Origin: Paratinospora sagittata
Lineage: Eukaryota > Streptophyta > Magnoliopsida > Ranunculales > Menispermaceae
DNA length: 64,000 nucleotides
Direction: 5' to 3'
Assembly (NCBI GenBank): GCA_035771175.1
Contig: CM069596.1
Span: forward strand, 12,853,001 to 12,917,000
Positions within the stretch are counted from its first letter, which is position 1, and each line of letters starts with the position of its first letter. Below, piece after piece: positions 34,501-45,767 of this stretch. The notes beneath the pieces are model-generated. The model was given only the letters and a program-made list of their open reading frames with translations. It made no database searches and was not told the DNA's origin. A program made the translations under genes and the position numbers.

Positions 34501-37500
34501 TACATTTAAATGTAAAAACCCATTTACATCCGACAACCTTCTTTTCTCTCAGAAGTTCAACAAGGTCCCATGTACCACTCTTCTTGAGAGCATGCATTTT
34601 CTCCAACACTGTTGATTTCCAACCCGGGTTCTTAATTGCTTCCTGAATGGTTCTCGGAATAAAAGCATGGTTCGAAAATTCTCCAAAATTCGGCGAACTT
34701 CTACGAATTATTTCTCTTTTTTTACTATCGAAGTGCGAAGTGGATGTAAAATAAAAATACAAAAATTCACCGAAATAGTTCGATAAAATTCGACAAATTC
34801 AATAAACTTCAATAAAATTTCTATTTTTCAATTCAAAAATGCAAAAATTCGACAAGAAATTCGATAAAATTCTACAAAATTCGATAAAATTCAACAAAGT
34901 TCAATGAAATTCGACAAAGAAGTAAAAAATGTTATTTCATTAATAAAAACAAAAAAAAAATCAATAATTATGTATTATTTTCAACTTCATCAACCAACAT
35001 AGCAATATAAATTTTAAAAAATAATTTAATAAGCTAATAAATTATGTAGTTTATGATATATGCTTTACCAAAAAGAGAAGAAAAGAAGCAAAAAAATAGA
35101 TAAATAAAGTTGAAATAAGATAAAAACTTAAAAATAAATTAAAAAGTTTCCAAAGCCATCTTTTTTTAGTTAACTCTTATAAAACAAGATTAAAAAATAA
35201 TACATTTAAATAATAAACTAATAAATTAAGCATGGTGGGATTCAAACTAGCAAAGTATATGGTTGAGAAGAGCCACCAAAAAACTAAATATCAAAACAAA
35301 GAAAATAAATTAAGACCAAAAGCCACCATTTCAAATTCATCAACCCACTTAATAAGATTGATTTTGTTAGGTCACTTATTGGTATTTTTATGAATTAAAA
35401 GTGTTTATTTATATTAATTTTTTTAGCTTATACTACAATAAATCTATATATTTAAGCATATATAAAAAAATTCTCTAAACATCTCTAATTAGGAAATTTT
35501 TACAAAAAATCTCCATGTTAAATTAAACTTCTCCAAATTAATTTCAATTTTCAAGTGACCGAAGTCAAGTTGAAATCGAATTTTCGATCCTTGGATGTGC
35601 GTTAAACAATGTTAATGTAAAAACACATGTTTCAACCGATTATATTTATACTTTTATATGTGAATAGTATCTATTTATGTTTGTTTTCATCATTTCTAAT
35701 AGTAATTATGCATATTTTAACATCTATATAGAAATTCTTTAAACTTTTCTAAGTTGGCGAATTTTTACAATAATTCTCCAAGACTTCTCAAACTTCCCCG
35801 AATTAATTCTGATTTTTAAAGGTCGAAGTGTCGGGCGAAATCGAAGTTTCGAACCTTGAATAAAAGTTTTAGAGAGATTTAGGGTAAAAGCTCTATGTTT
35901 CTCAGAAAGTTTAGTGTAAGACTGATATTTAGCAATAGGATGTGTAGTGCAGGTTCTAACACCTTTCCTAATGGCTATGGGAACATCAAGATCTGAAATA
36001 GGAATAGGATCAGTGTTTGTGACAATACCAGGATTTTGAGCCATCGGGAGAGATGATTGATCTTGTTGACCATTAGATAGATGATCTCCACCATTTGAAT
36101 GAAATTTCCTTCTTGTATAAAGACATAGTTCAGGTTGATGTTGCTCTTGTACTTTTTCTCCCCCTGTTTTTGATTCATTAGAGTCCGGCAATGATAAACT
36201 AGTGTTCCCTTCGTTTCCATTATTTAAAATTTTTGTTTCAAAGAACATACTTGGGGTAGGATTATTTTGAGTTTGCCAAAACTGATCTTCATTAATTCTT
36301 TCCCCCTGAAGAGAAGTTTTGTCAAAAAATGGTTGGTTTTCGAGGAAATTGACATCCATACTAACATATGTTTTGTGTGTAGCTGGATTATATTATTTGT
36401 AGCCTTGTTTATTGGACGCATACCCTAGAAAAACACATTTTTCAGCTCGTGGTTCAAGTTTAGATCGAAGGTGACTGCGAACATGAACAAAAACAGTACT
36501 TCCAAAAACTTTTAGGGGTAAATCAGATGCTATTCGATTTCCTGGAAAAGTTGTGGTGAGAATTTCTAAAGAAGTATTATAATTTAAAACTTTTGAAGGC
36601 ATGCGATTAATAAGATAGCATGCAGTAAGAACTGCATCCCCCCACAAATATTTTGGGACATTCATTGAAAACATTAGTGCACGAGCAACCTCAAGCAAGT
36701 GTCTATTTTTTCTCTCGGCAATACCATTTTGTTGAGGGGTTTCTCGGCAAGTAGATTGATGGATAATTCCTTTTTCAGTTAGAAAACTCCCTAGGCATTC
36801 ATTATAAAAATCCGTTCCATTATCACTTCTTAAGATTCCAATGTTTGTCTGAAATTGATTGGCAATCATTTGATAAAAAAATTTGAATAAGTGTCCCACT
36901 TCAGATTTAGAGTTCATTAAATATAGCCAACAAAGGCGGGTATGATCATCAATGAAAGTAACAAACCATCGTTTTTCAGAAATAGTTGAAATTCTAGATG
37001 GGACCCCAAACATCACTATGAATAAGATAAAAAGGTTTGGAGGCTGAATATGGTTTTATTTGAAAAATAGAACGATGACTCTTAGATAGCAAACAAGTTT
37101 CACAAATAAGAGAAGTATAATCCACCCGTTTAAACAAACTAGGAAACAAACGCTTTAAATTAGGGAAACTAGGGTGCCCTAGTCTAAGATGCCAGAGCAT
37201 TATTTGATCATGAACAGAGATTGAACCCAAAGTACCAGTCAAGCCATCAGCTTGTTTATTTTTGGAAGGACTTCCATTGAAATAATAGAGACCGTCCACT
37301 AGTTCAACACTGCCAATCATCCTCCTCGATGTTAGGTCTTGAAATTCACAATGGGATTCAAAAAATAGGACACAACAATTAGAATCACGGGCTAATTTAC
37401 TGACTGACAAGAGGTTACATACTAGGTTTGGTACATGTAAAACAAATTTTAATGTAATGGATGAAGAGAGGATACAGAACCTGTACTAGCTATAGAGGAG

Positions 37501-40500
37501 TGACTACCATCAGCAATCCTAACTTTCTTATGACCAGAACGAGGTGAATAGGTCGTAAATAAATGAGAAGTACTAGTCATATGATCTGATGCACCAGAAT
37601 CTATGATCCAAGGTGCAGAAATAAAACTAGAGTAAGCTAGATAAGGACTACCTGTTTGAGCAAGAGAACCAATAGGTGTGCTGGTTGTTGGATTGGATTT
37701 CAACAATTGAAGGATTTGATCCATTTGCTCCTTAGTGAAAGTAGTGACCTGGGATACATTACGTGCAACAATTGACCGAGTATTGGAGTTGGAAGACTCC
37801 CCAAGTTTACTAGTCCTTCTCTCGGAAGGTTTTCAATCAGCCGGTTTTCCATGGAGTTTCCAACAAGTCTCCTTGGTATGACGCTGTTTGTTACAATGTT
37901 CACACCAAACTCTCGGCTTGTCCTCTAGGCGGCGTAGATTACTAGGATTTCGACTAGTACCAGCTGCAACAGACAAGGCAGAATTTTCAACATTTTCGCC
38001 AATAGACTTCTTTCCGAGCATCACCCCCCTGCGACTCTCCTCACGACGCACCTCGGAAAAAACTCCAAGGGATGGAAGGGGTTGACGATCAATGATTCGC
38101 CCACGAACCTCATCAAACTCGACATTGAGGCCAACAAGGAACTTGAATATGTGGTCACTCTCAACCATTTTCTTGTGATGATTAGCATCCTCTGGACATT
38201 TCCATTCATAATTGTTGGAAAGGTCCAGGTTTTGCCAAAGACCTTTGAGAAGGTTAAAGTACTTAGAGACTGAATTGTCTCCTTGACGAACATCGCCAAG
38301 TTTCAGCTGAATTTCAAAGATTTGAGACTAATTACCCAAGTCGGAATACATTTGGGTAACATTGTCCCACAATTCTTTTGCAGTGGAATAGCACATATAA
38401 TTCACATTTATCTCCTCCTCCATAGAGTTAACGAGCCATGCCATCACCATAGAATTTTCGGCATCCCAAGTCGAATAGGTCGAATCAGTCTTTGCTGGAG
38501 TTGGTTTCTCACCGGTCAAATAGTCTATCTTTCCCCTACCCCGAATGTACATGCGGGCAGATTGAGACCAACGAAGGAAGTTAGTCTCATTAAGGCGGAT
38601 GGTGGTAATCTGAACTGAATGTGAGTGTTCAGATTGATGAAGCTTTGATGAGGCAGAGTAAGAGGAAACAATAGAGGTAGTCTCGGACTGGTTGTCAGAC
38701 ATGTTGACTGAGGAAAGAGAATTGAAAACGAGCTAAGATGCCGGAGAGGAAAAACAGAGGAGGTTGTAAAGAAGCTCCTAGGTCTTGGATTAGGGTGCCT
38801 TTTAGGCTCTGATACCAGGTAAAATTTGAGAGAAAAATTTGTTCTTCTCATTAAATCATGTAGGCTTACAACAATTTATAGATGTACAAGATAAGAAACA
38901 AAAGAATCTAAAATTCAAAATCTACAAGATCAAAACTGTACAACTAGTATAATCCCATATTTCTAGGAACAACAAATCTCCTATTCAAACTAAAATTATC
39001 TGATCTGATAAGGACAGATTTGGTGGAACTCAATCTGGATTTCCATCAAAAGTAAATATTATGAGTCTGCAGTTTAATGTGACGCATGATGATATGTTGT
39101 TTACTTGGTTGGGCATCCCTTTTGTATTGCATAATGATAGGGGAGTAACTTGGTTCGGTTGCTTACTTGCTTTGCTGTAGGAATGCAGATTCAAAATCAC
39201 TAAATTTATAGTTCACGATTCAGCTCAATCGAAAAATATTTGAATATGCTAAAGAGTATTTTTGCTATTTTTTTATTATTATTCTTTAATAGGACCTATG
39301 GGGGGTAGTTTTGTCTTTTTGTTTCACTCATATTTGAATATGTGGCATCTAGGCCCAATTATTATATATTTCCACAGTGATCTACTAATTCTTTTGGCAT
39401 TGTTAAGCGTCCTATGATATGCTTTGTTTTTTCTTCTTATTCTCTTTCATGTTGTTTAGGAGTTCTTGGACATAGGATAATTTTATTGATCTTCTTTAGA
39501 TGATCCATGAATGATAAAAACATGTTTTCTTTTGCAAGTTTTACCATTGATGATTTTGTGCGTATGTTGTAAAATATATTACTAATATCAAGTTGGATGA
39601 AAAATTTATTATCACGCAAACCAGCCATTTATCATTTTCTTCAGGGTTGGAAAAGTTAAGGTATATACTTGATTGTCCTTATAATAGGGAAAAACAAGTA
39701 TACTTAATGTTTTAAGAAGATTGGCTAGCTAAGAACTAGCCAAGAATTCTACCACGGTATGCTTGTGGAATAGCGTGGAACCTTGAGTGTGATTGCTGAT
39801 GTTCATTGTTTAGATATACAAATAAAATTTAGGTTTTTTAAAGATGTATTTGTTGGAATTAGAAATAATCTAGATTATATTTTGTTAGAGTTTGTGTCTA
39901 ATTAGGAATTTGAGATGTGTCGAATTAGAAGGTTGAAAAATTAGAAAGTAGAGTTTGTGTTAGGTTGAGAACTTAGAAGTTACTTATTGTAAGAGTTTAA
40001 GAATTAGATTTTGGCACATACAAATATACCAGTAGGTTGTAACACAAGTTTAAGAGTGATTAAATTTAGAAATTTGTTTTGCTCTAACAGTGGTATCAAA
40101 GTAGTGTTGATCGTGGGTCGAGTAAGTTACAGTTGCCCCATGAATTAGAAGGTTGAGAAATTAGAAGTTACTTATTGTAAGAGTTTAGGAATTAGATTTG
40201 GGTGCTTATAAATACACCTGTAGGTTGTAACACAAGTTTAAGAGTGAATAAAGTTAGAAATTTGTTTTGCTCTAACAATGGTATCAGAGTATTGTTGATC
40301 GTGGGTTGAGTAAGTTACAGTTGCCCCGTGAATTAGAAGGTTGAGAAATTAGAAGTTACTTAATGTAAGAGTTTAGGAATTAGATTTGGGTGCTTATAAA
40401 TACACCAGTAGGTTGTAACACAAGTTTAAGAGTGAATAAAGTTAGAAATTTGTTTTGCTCTAACAATGGTATCAGAGTATTGTTGATCGTGGGTTGAGTA

Positions 40501-43500
40501 AGTTACAGTTGCCCCATGTATTGCTTTGTGTTGCCGGCACATTGAAGATCGTTGTTGTGGCTTTATCAGTGTCGTGGGTAGGAGAAGCGCACTGTGGGTT
40601 GCTCTAGGAAGTGCTATTGTCTGCGATTTCTTGGAACGGTGAAAACGAAGAAGAATATATCAAAACCAAATCAGAGATTTGGTTCGTAAGTGAGGGAGTG
40701 GTAAATTGGTGTTGTGGATTGGTGTAACTTAGTTAGTTATCCTACATTTTTGTTTTTATTTTTATTTTTGTTTTTTTTATCTACGTGAGTTCAGATGAGT
40801 TCAATGGCTCCTTCTAATGGACTGAATCAACCTTCACTACATACTTTCACCAGGAAGAAATATGATCAATGGAATAAGCAGATGAAGCCCTTTCTTGCAT
40901 ATCAGGAATTATTGGAAGTTATTCAGAATGGATGTGAAGAATCTCGAAATCATGTTCAATGTCCAAGAAGAAGAAGAAGAAGGAGAAAGAGTTGATGGAA
41001 AATTGTAGAAGATTGAGTCGATGTCGAATCTAAATTATGGAACACACGATTGTTTCGCTCCTTCCACAGAGACCATAACACCGCCAAGCAAACCACCTTC
41101 CAGTGTTCTCTCCATGAAGCTTGAACTGTTCATGGAAGGGAATATGCTTATATTGTCTTCCCCGGTATCGATGTCACTCATAACTAGAAAGTGATAACAC
41201 CATCTACTCCACACTTTCATGGCAAAAGGGCAACCCCAACTCAAATGTCCTACTGCCTCCAGATCTTGTCTGCACAGATGACACCAATATGGGGATAAAC
41301 ACATATACGGAAACCTTTTTTGCACCATGTCGCTCCTACTCATCTTCCCATGGCAAGCAACCCACCCCAAGAATTTTATCTTTGATGGCACTGGTGCAAT
41401 TTTTGCCTCATTTTAACTTTCTTTCTTTTTTTTTTTTTATTTGGGCTTCTTCTTCTTCTTCTTCTTCTTTTTCTCTTTTTTATTACATAAGGTATATTCT
41501 ATAAAACTACATGATTTGTTAATTTGTTAGATTAGTTTTTATTTATATTGCTATGTTAGTTGATGAAGTTGAAAATAATGCATTATTATTGGTATTTTTT
41601 TTTTATTGATAAAATATCATTTCTTTACTTTTCTATTGAATTTCATTAAATTTTGTTGAATTTCATCGATTTTTTGTTGAGTTTTTTGCATTTTCTTATT
41701 GAAAAATTAAACTTTTATCAAATTTTATCGAGTTTTTTTAGTGAATTTTTGCATTTTCGCACTTCGATGGTTCAAAAGACCAAAAACAATTGTCGAAAGT
41801 CGGTGAACTTTTTTCGATTTTCGAACCATGAGAGAAGTAAATGCCTTGTTGGCAATTTTCCTAGACCCTTTCACCATGTTGTGCAGCTTTGATAAGGAAT
41901 GTGCCTGGTGACTTAAACAAATTCAGAAGGTAGGGTTACCTTACTCTTACATTCTAACATGCCTATTTTACTGGGAAGTATCCATTTGCGATATATGAAC
42001 GAATGTTTGAGTTCAGTTCAGTTTGAGGCAATCCTCTCAGTCCTTGTTATTTAACTGTTAAGTGAATTGAATTTCGTGGTTCTAGATCCTAATGTTCCCT
42101 TCTAATTATAGAAGCAACATTTTGTTGTTGAAGAACGCTAGCGTTACCTAATTCTTTGACCAAAGGCTTCTTGAGAACTCCCGGAGGATCACATTTTTCT
42201 ATCCAAATGTTAGTGTTTTGTTTATTGCTAAGCTGGTTAACCATAGGTTTTATTGCTAGTTTTTTTTATTTTTTATTTTTATCATCTTGTGATCTGGATC
42301 ATATAATAACAAATGCATTACTATGAAGTTTGACTGAGTTTGTGTCAATACAAAAGAAAAAGAATACTTGGTCTGGCAAAATCTAACAACGAACTCATCT
42401 TATCAAGATATTATTAGATTTGCAATTATGTTCTTGATTATTACATAATTGCTTGTACCCCTCATCCCATTGCTCCCATATGGATGTCATGTGATGTTCA
42501 CATATGAGCATCATAATCTAAATACCACTTTAATGATAGACATAGTTCAAGGGATAATCTATCTAAAGTGTAAAACTTTTATGCGTCTGATTAGTACTGA
42601 ACACATTTTTCTAACATGTTTCCTTGATGTACCATTTAGGGGTGGCAAAAAAAGTGGATACAAGCATAAATGGGTAGGGACAATACTTGATATTAACAAA
42701 CTAACCACATGTATGTAACCGAGCCATTTTTAAAACGGGCAAAATTTTCTTGTCTGTACCACAATTTGTTTTAGAAGCGGGTAGCCCGCTTTTGTTCAAA
42801 TTTTATAATTTTAATTTTTTATTTATTTTTTAAATATGTTTTAAAAAGTTTAGGTTAGCATAAATATGTGATATTACATAAAATATATAATTTTGAAATT
42901 AAATCAACTAATAAAACTCATTTTAACCATATTTAAACGTATATTTGTAAATATGTTTAATGATGTTATATGATAATATTTAATTAGTGTAAATTGTATA
43001 CATTTTTAATAAATAATATTAAGCTACAATAAATAATAATAAGTGTATTTAAATGTGTTTTTTACACATTAGAAGTAACATTAACAATATCAATAAAATT
43101 AAAAGAAATTGCTTATTAATAAATAGTAAAAAAGTTACATGCAATCCACACGACACATTGCACATACACACTGTATATATTCTTAAAGAATCTTTTATGA
43201 ATGGAAATAAACTTTTAGATTTGTCATCATACAAGTACTAAACTAATTGACAAAATCGATTGTATTTTTACTGTTAATATACAACCGGGTACCCGTTTGT
43301 TCATTTGTCTATGTTTGGACCCAGCCCACTTTGAAAATGAACCTAAAAATTAGTCCATACTCGGCCCGCTTTGTAACTCATTACATCCATAACCGTTTTA
43401 AAATGGGCTGGACAGAAGTAGACAAACAGGTCCGGAAGACGTTTTGCCACCCCTATTACCATTATTGCTCCAAGTTTGTGGTTTTGTTTGTTGCATTGGT

Positions 43501-45767
43501 TGAAATGTTAGTTCTTTCAAGTTTTAATACTCTTTTACCTAGGAATTTTCTGATTGCTTTATAACTGTTAATGTTATTTGGTTGCTAGCAAGTTGGAACT
43601 GCAGTCTAGAGCCACAAGATGAAGGATCTTATAATTTAACACATGAAGGATCATATGATTTAACATTTGGAATGTTTAATCTATTTCTGTTAGGTAGTTC
43701 ATGTTAAATTCAGGCTAGTATCTGTGAACTTCTTATATTTCTTTAACCACTAACGGATTGGCTGTTCAAATTAAAATTTTGCAGTGGACTGATGTAGAAT
43801 CACTTATTAAAGAACTACGGCAGATTGAAGGTGTCCAATCTGTTTCAAAAGGCCGGTTTCTCTTGAGTCCAGGTCTGGCCCCTACCTTTCAGGTGCGTGC
43901 AATTTACAACTTAATTATGAAATTCATGAAAAACTAGATTTGAGGTGTTTCAATGGTGTTCAACCCCAAGCTGACACTGATGTCATTGAAACATCTTGTT
44001 TCTCTGTCTCTAGGCTCACTGTTTAATCATAGAATTTTTATGGAATCAACTTGACTGTCTCTACTATTGGCATGAAAATTTAGAAGCTTTGCCTAAAATA
44101 GAAGCTTTACATCAAAGTGGGTGTGAACCTCAAGGGGTTGGTGTGATGGTTAGACACAGACCTCAGGAAGTAAAATTACTATACTATCCTTTCTTAACAA
44201 CTAATGCAATACAATTACTTTAATGTAGCATTAGCTAATTTCTTTGAGTCTCATCTTCATGTCAGCATCTTCACCACAAAATTAAGCTGATTTTGATGTC
44301 ATCTGAATGCCATTAATTTGCTTGTCATTTGATATGGTTTAGATTTTTTGGGATGGACCATGGTTTTTTTATTATTATTTTATAAGAAACTTTGCGAATT
44401 TATTGCTTGAAGAAAAGGTACAGACAGGAGGACCAGGAGTTCTCCAACAGGGTTATGGATCCATGGGTTATCATTTGTGAAAACCAGTAAATAGTTCATT
44501 TCTATATTGATGCTAATGCAATAGCCTTAAGAAGTATGGATCAAATTTCACAAGTTCATAGATTATTGATACTAGCCATTATTTGTGTGCAGGGTACCAT
44601 ATTCGTAAGTCGTAACCTCTTTTGAAGTCTGTTCCATTAATTTTTTTCTGGAGCTAAGACATTTTTGTGGTTTATTTTCTTGGTTGCAGGTTTACATGGG
44701 CTCCATGTTTGAAAATCAATATAAGTTACTTGCCCGTTCTGGAAACAAAGTACAGGAGGTACGGAATTCCAAGAGCTTAACCTGAGTAGCAGATAATTGA
44801 GAAATTATTATCTTTTATCTTCAATATCGTTAACATAAATTTGCAGGCTGGTACTTATATTTGGTTTAGGCTGGTTGTGACCTGCTGAAATATACTTCTT
44901 TGCCTTTAGCAAGTTTATGTTCCGGTAGCAAAATGTTTCCCTGCAAGCCAAATTTGCAAAAAAGAAAATGTTAAAGTGACATCGATACACAATTTGAGAC
45001 TTCAACTATTGCTCTCTGCAGCTCATGTTAATGGCGTTAGATATGTACATGATCCCATTTTGCTCAAATTTAGTGATATATCTACTTGTGCATAGGCTTT
45101 GAGATACAAGATGTAGCTGTAGACCACGATGAGGATTATTGGTTTATCTTTGAGGAGTAATCATAAAAGACCTCTATATATTTTTAAAGAAATGCAACTC
45201 TAATCCTAAGTTTGTTCCTACAGTTTTGTCCCAAAATTCTAACTGCTGCAAGTTGGCCATACTGAAATCGAGTGATTGAATGATTATAATTTTTTGTTGC
45301 TTTTTGGATTTCATTTCACCAACTTAAGTTTCTCCTGTGACTTTTCCCTTACGAACATACTTCCAAAAAGTGGGTGCATATAATGAATTCCATCACAATA
45401 TGTCGATGGTAATTTATCTTTGTTGAAAATGTCCTCATGAAAAATAGAAAGAAAACAGTGAATATGCAAATTACTGAAACTGGGCTATAAGGGCAAGTTT
45501 TATGATCTTAACTCCAGCAGATTTTAGTCTTTCATAACAAAAATTATGATCTCAAAGGTGGCTACTTTTTTATTCATTTTCCATAGTTTGTACCAATTAT
45601 ATTGAGCCTACACAACATGGTGCTTCATAAGACTATAAAGTTATTTGCATTCTTTTTGTTCCAATGCATGATTATATTATCATCTTGTGTAGGTAATAGT
45701 CCAAGCAGCGCTGGATAAAGAAGCATTGAAAGCCGCAATTCTAGCATGCACAAATAAGGTGGAATAA
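28564..45767 (+). CDS. SDP: Plastid S1-domain RNA-binding protein, SDP/At1g12800-like (14 exons)
   Basis: Exons: 28564-28794, 28981-29611, 29691-29790, 29896-30016, 30208-30306, 30434-30724, 30810-30917, 31623-31694, 31787-31873, 32360-32431, 32537-32626, 43785-43892, 44690-44758, 45693-45767. All junctions are GT-AG and phases agree, giving 717 codons without a stop. Residues 1-45 are Ser/Thr-rich and lack acidic residues, like a chloroplast transit peptide. Residues 78-290 (exon 2) are charged, low-complexity linker. A first S1-type domain runs about 370-510 (VELISCSTRGF, SFGSLIGFLPYRNL). A canonical second S1 domain runs about 530-603 (GDVVKGCVKKITYFGVFVEV, ALIHQSEVSW, RITLSLKEV). The C-terminus has LSPGLAPTFQVYMGSMFENQ. 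By recollection SDP supports chloroplast rRNA processing; that role is inferred. The donor of intron 11 (GAG/GTTCTT) is weak. Confidence 0.9.
32862..33110 (-). repeat. 3' LTR of copia element 2
   Basis: It runs TGTAAAATTTGAG to GGATTTCCAACA on the plus strand. It is 18 bases longer than its partner because of an extra copy of a GGATTTCCAACA-like block next to the outer end; the small duplication is absent from the other LTR. Confidence 0.93.
33118..37724 (-). pseudogene. Copia element 2 pol (interrupted, lightly mutated)
   Basis: In order: protease with WIIDSGASDHM near 37610; GAG-pre-integrase with LWHLRLGHPSFPNL near 37170; integrase with FIDDHTR, GILRSDNGTDF near 36830 and QQNGIAERKNRHLL near 36720; the hAT insertion; then the RT with KARLVAKV near 34470, YQLDIKNAFLNGDL near 34340 and catalytic YVDD near 34070; then RNase H with ARSSAEAKYRAVAHG and KSAIAIAHNPV, ending SPA at 33118. 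A one-base frameshift lies near the YVDD box. A TAA stop just before the RNase H (33484) occupies a position that is normally CAA. Confidence 0.92.
34666..35858. mobile_element. hAT-like DNA transposon copy 1 (8-bp TSD AATAAAAG)
   Basis: Termini are CATGGTTCGAAA and, in reverse complement, CAAGGTTCGAAA. AATAAAAG is repeated exactly at 34658-34665 and 35859-35866. Removing the element and one duplication rejoins the copia coding sequence (LSKTF then IPRTIQEA), proving the boundaries. The interior is AT-rich with repeated ATAAAATTCGACAAA modules and no transposase, so it is non-autonomous. Related copies are at 41396-41830 and 48502-49983. Confidence 0.92.
37833..38702 (-). pseudogene. Copia element 2 gag
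   Basis: It starts MSDNQSETTSIVSSY at 38702, 104 bases inside the PBS. The UBN2-type segment has NETNFLRWSQSARMYIRG, MVMAWLVNSM and TAKELWDNV. One stop or frame break near 38328 separates it from the second half (IFKFLVGLNVEFDEVRGRI), which ends with the zinc knuckle CEHCNKQRHTKETC near 37870. Confidence 0.88.
38806..38817 (-). other. Primer-binding site of copia element 2
   Basis: The plus strand reads ggctctgatacca immediately left of the 5' LTR, matching initiator tRNA-Met priming. Confidence 0.88.
38818..39048 (-). repeat. 5' LTR of copia element 2
   Basis: A near-identical partner of 32862-33110, ending GGATTTCCATCA before the TSD AAAGT. Confidence 0.93.
39851..40985 (+). mobile_element. 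Copia remnant: LTR, triplicated PBS region, start of gag
   Basis: An LTR of about 239 bases runs from TGTTGGAATTAG (39851) to GCTCTAACA (40089). A degenerate PBS (TGGTATCAAAG) follows at 40091. A 188-bp unit comprising the LTR 3' part, the PBS (TGGTATCAGAG in the later copies) and leader is repeated in tandem three times. At 40795 an ATG opens MSSMAPSNGLNQ and then KYDQWNKQMKPFLAYQEL, the start of a copia gag, which ends in an Arg-rich stop after about 66 codons. The rest of the element is missing. It has the same orientation as the host gene. Confidence 0.8.
39964..40517 (+). repeat. Three tandem 188-bp units of LTR end plus PBS
   Basis: Units start at 39964, 40152 and 40340 with GTTGAGAA. 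Each contains TTACTTATTGTAAGAGTTTA, CAGTAGGTTGTAACACAAG, GCTCTAACA and TGGTATCA. Units 2 and 3 are much more alike than either is to unit 1, suggesting stepwise duplication. Confidence 0.88.
40795..40995 (+). pseudogene. Truncated copia gag fragment
   Basis: The 66-codon frame contains KYDQWNKQMKPFLAYQELLE and NGCEES, matching the N-terminal gag of plant copia elements (usually NYD.W...M...L....LW..V..GY.E). A run of AGA codons and a stop end it. It lies in intron 11 and is not part of the host protein. Confidence 0.65.
41035..41395 (-). pseudogene. LINE zf-RVT fragment
   Basis: Minus-strand translation starts MPSKIKFLGWVACHGKMSRSD, with KRFPYMCLSPYWCHLCRQDLEA and GHLSWGCPFAMKVW. This is the zinc-binding reverse-transcriptase tail of plant L1 ORF2 (CxxC...H...C). 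It is truncated on both sides and abuts the hAT fragment at 41396. Confidence 0.8.
41396..41830. mobile_element. hAT-like element copy 3, truncated
   Basis: In reverse complement it starts CATGGTTCGAAAAT (41830) and follows copies 1 and 2 through the ATAAAATTTGATAAA modules and the AAAGAAAGTTAAAATGAG block, then stops at about 41396. The other terminal repeat is missing, so target duplication cannot be tested. The TTCTTC microsatellite at about 41448-41470 is inside it. Confidence 0.75.
42637..43455. mobile_element. hAT-type MITE in intron 11
   Basis: Inverted ends TAGGGGTGGCAAAA (left) and, in reverse complement, TAGGGGTGGCAAAACG (right). Flanks GTACCATT (42629-42636) and TTACCATT (43456-43463) form an 8-bp duplication with one mismatch. 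The interior is AT-rich with GGGTACCCG and GGCCCGC-type motifs near the ends and no coding region. Confidence 0.88.

Larger units (their letters stand above)
32862..39048 (-). mobile_element. Ty1/copia retrotransposon in intron 11, TSD AAAGT
   Basis: LTRs at 32862-33110 and 38818-39048 share ends and nearly all bases. AAAGT repeats at 32857-32861 and 39049-39053 are the target duplication. The PBS complement is at 38806-38817, and CTCCCCCTCAAG after 33110 is the polypurine-tract complement. It is antisense to the host gene. The coding region holds gag, protease, integrase, RT and RNase H with limited damage. The 1193-bp hAT-like insertion (34666-35858) is younger than the copia. Confidence 0.95.
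32627..43784 (+). other. Giant intron 11 of the SDP-like gene, transposon-filled
   Basis: Exon 11 ends KAKEDIE at 32626 and exon 12 begins WTDVESLIKE at 43785, in frame. The 11158 bases between hold a complete antisense copia (32862-39048) with a nested hAT-like element, a copia remnant, LINE and hAT fragments and a hAT MITE. All other introns of the gene are under about 950 bases. 39054-39850 and 41831-42636 show nothing beyond AT-rich intron sequence. Confidence 0.88.
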
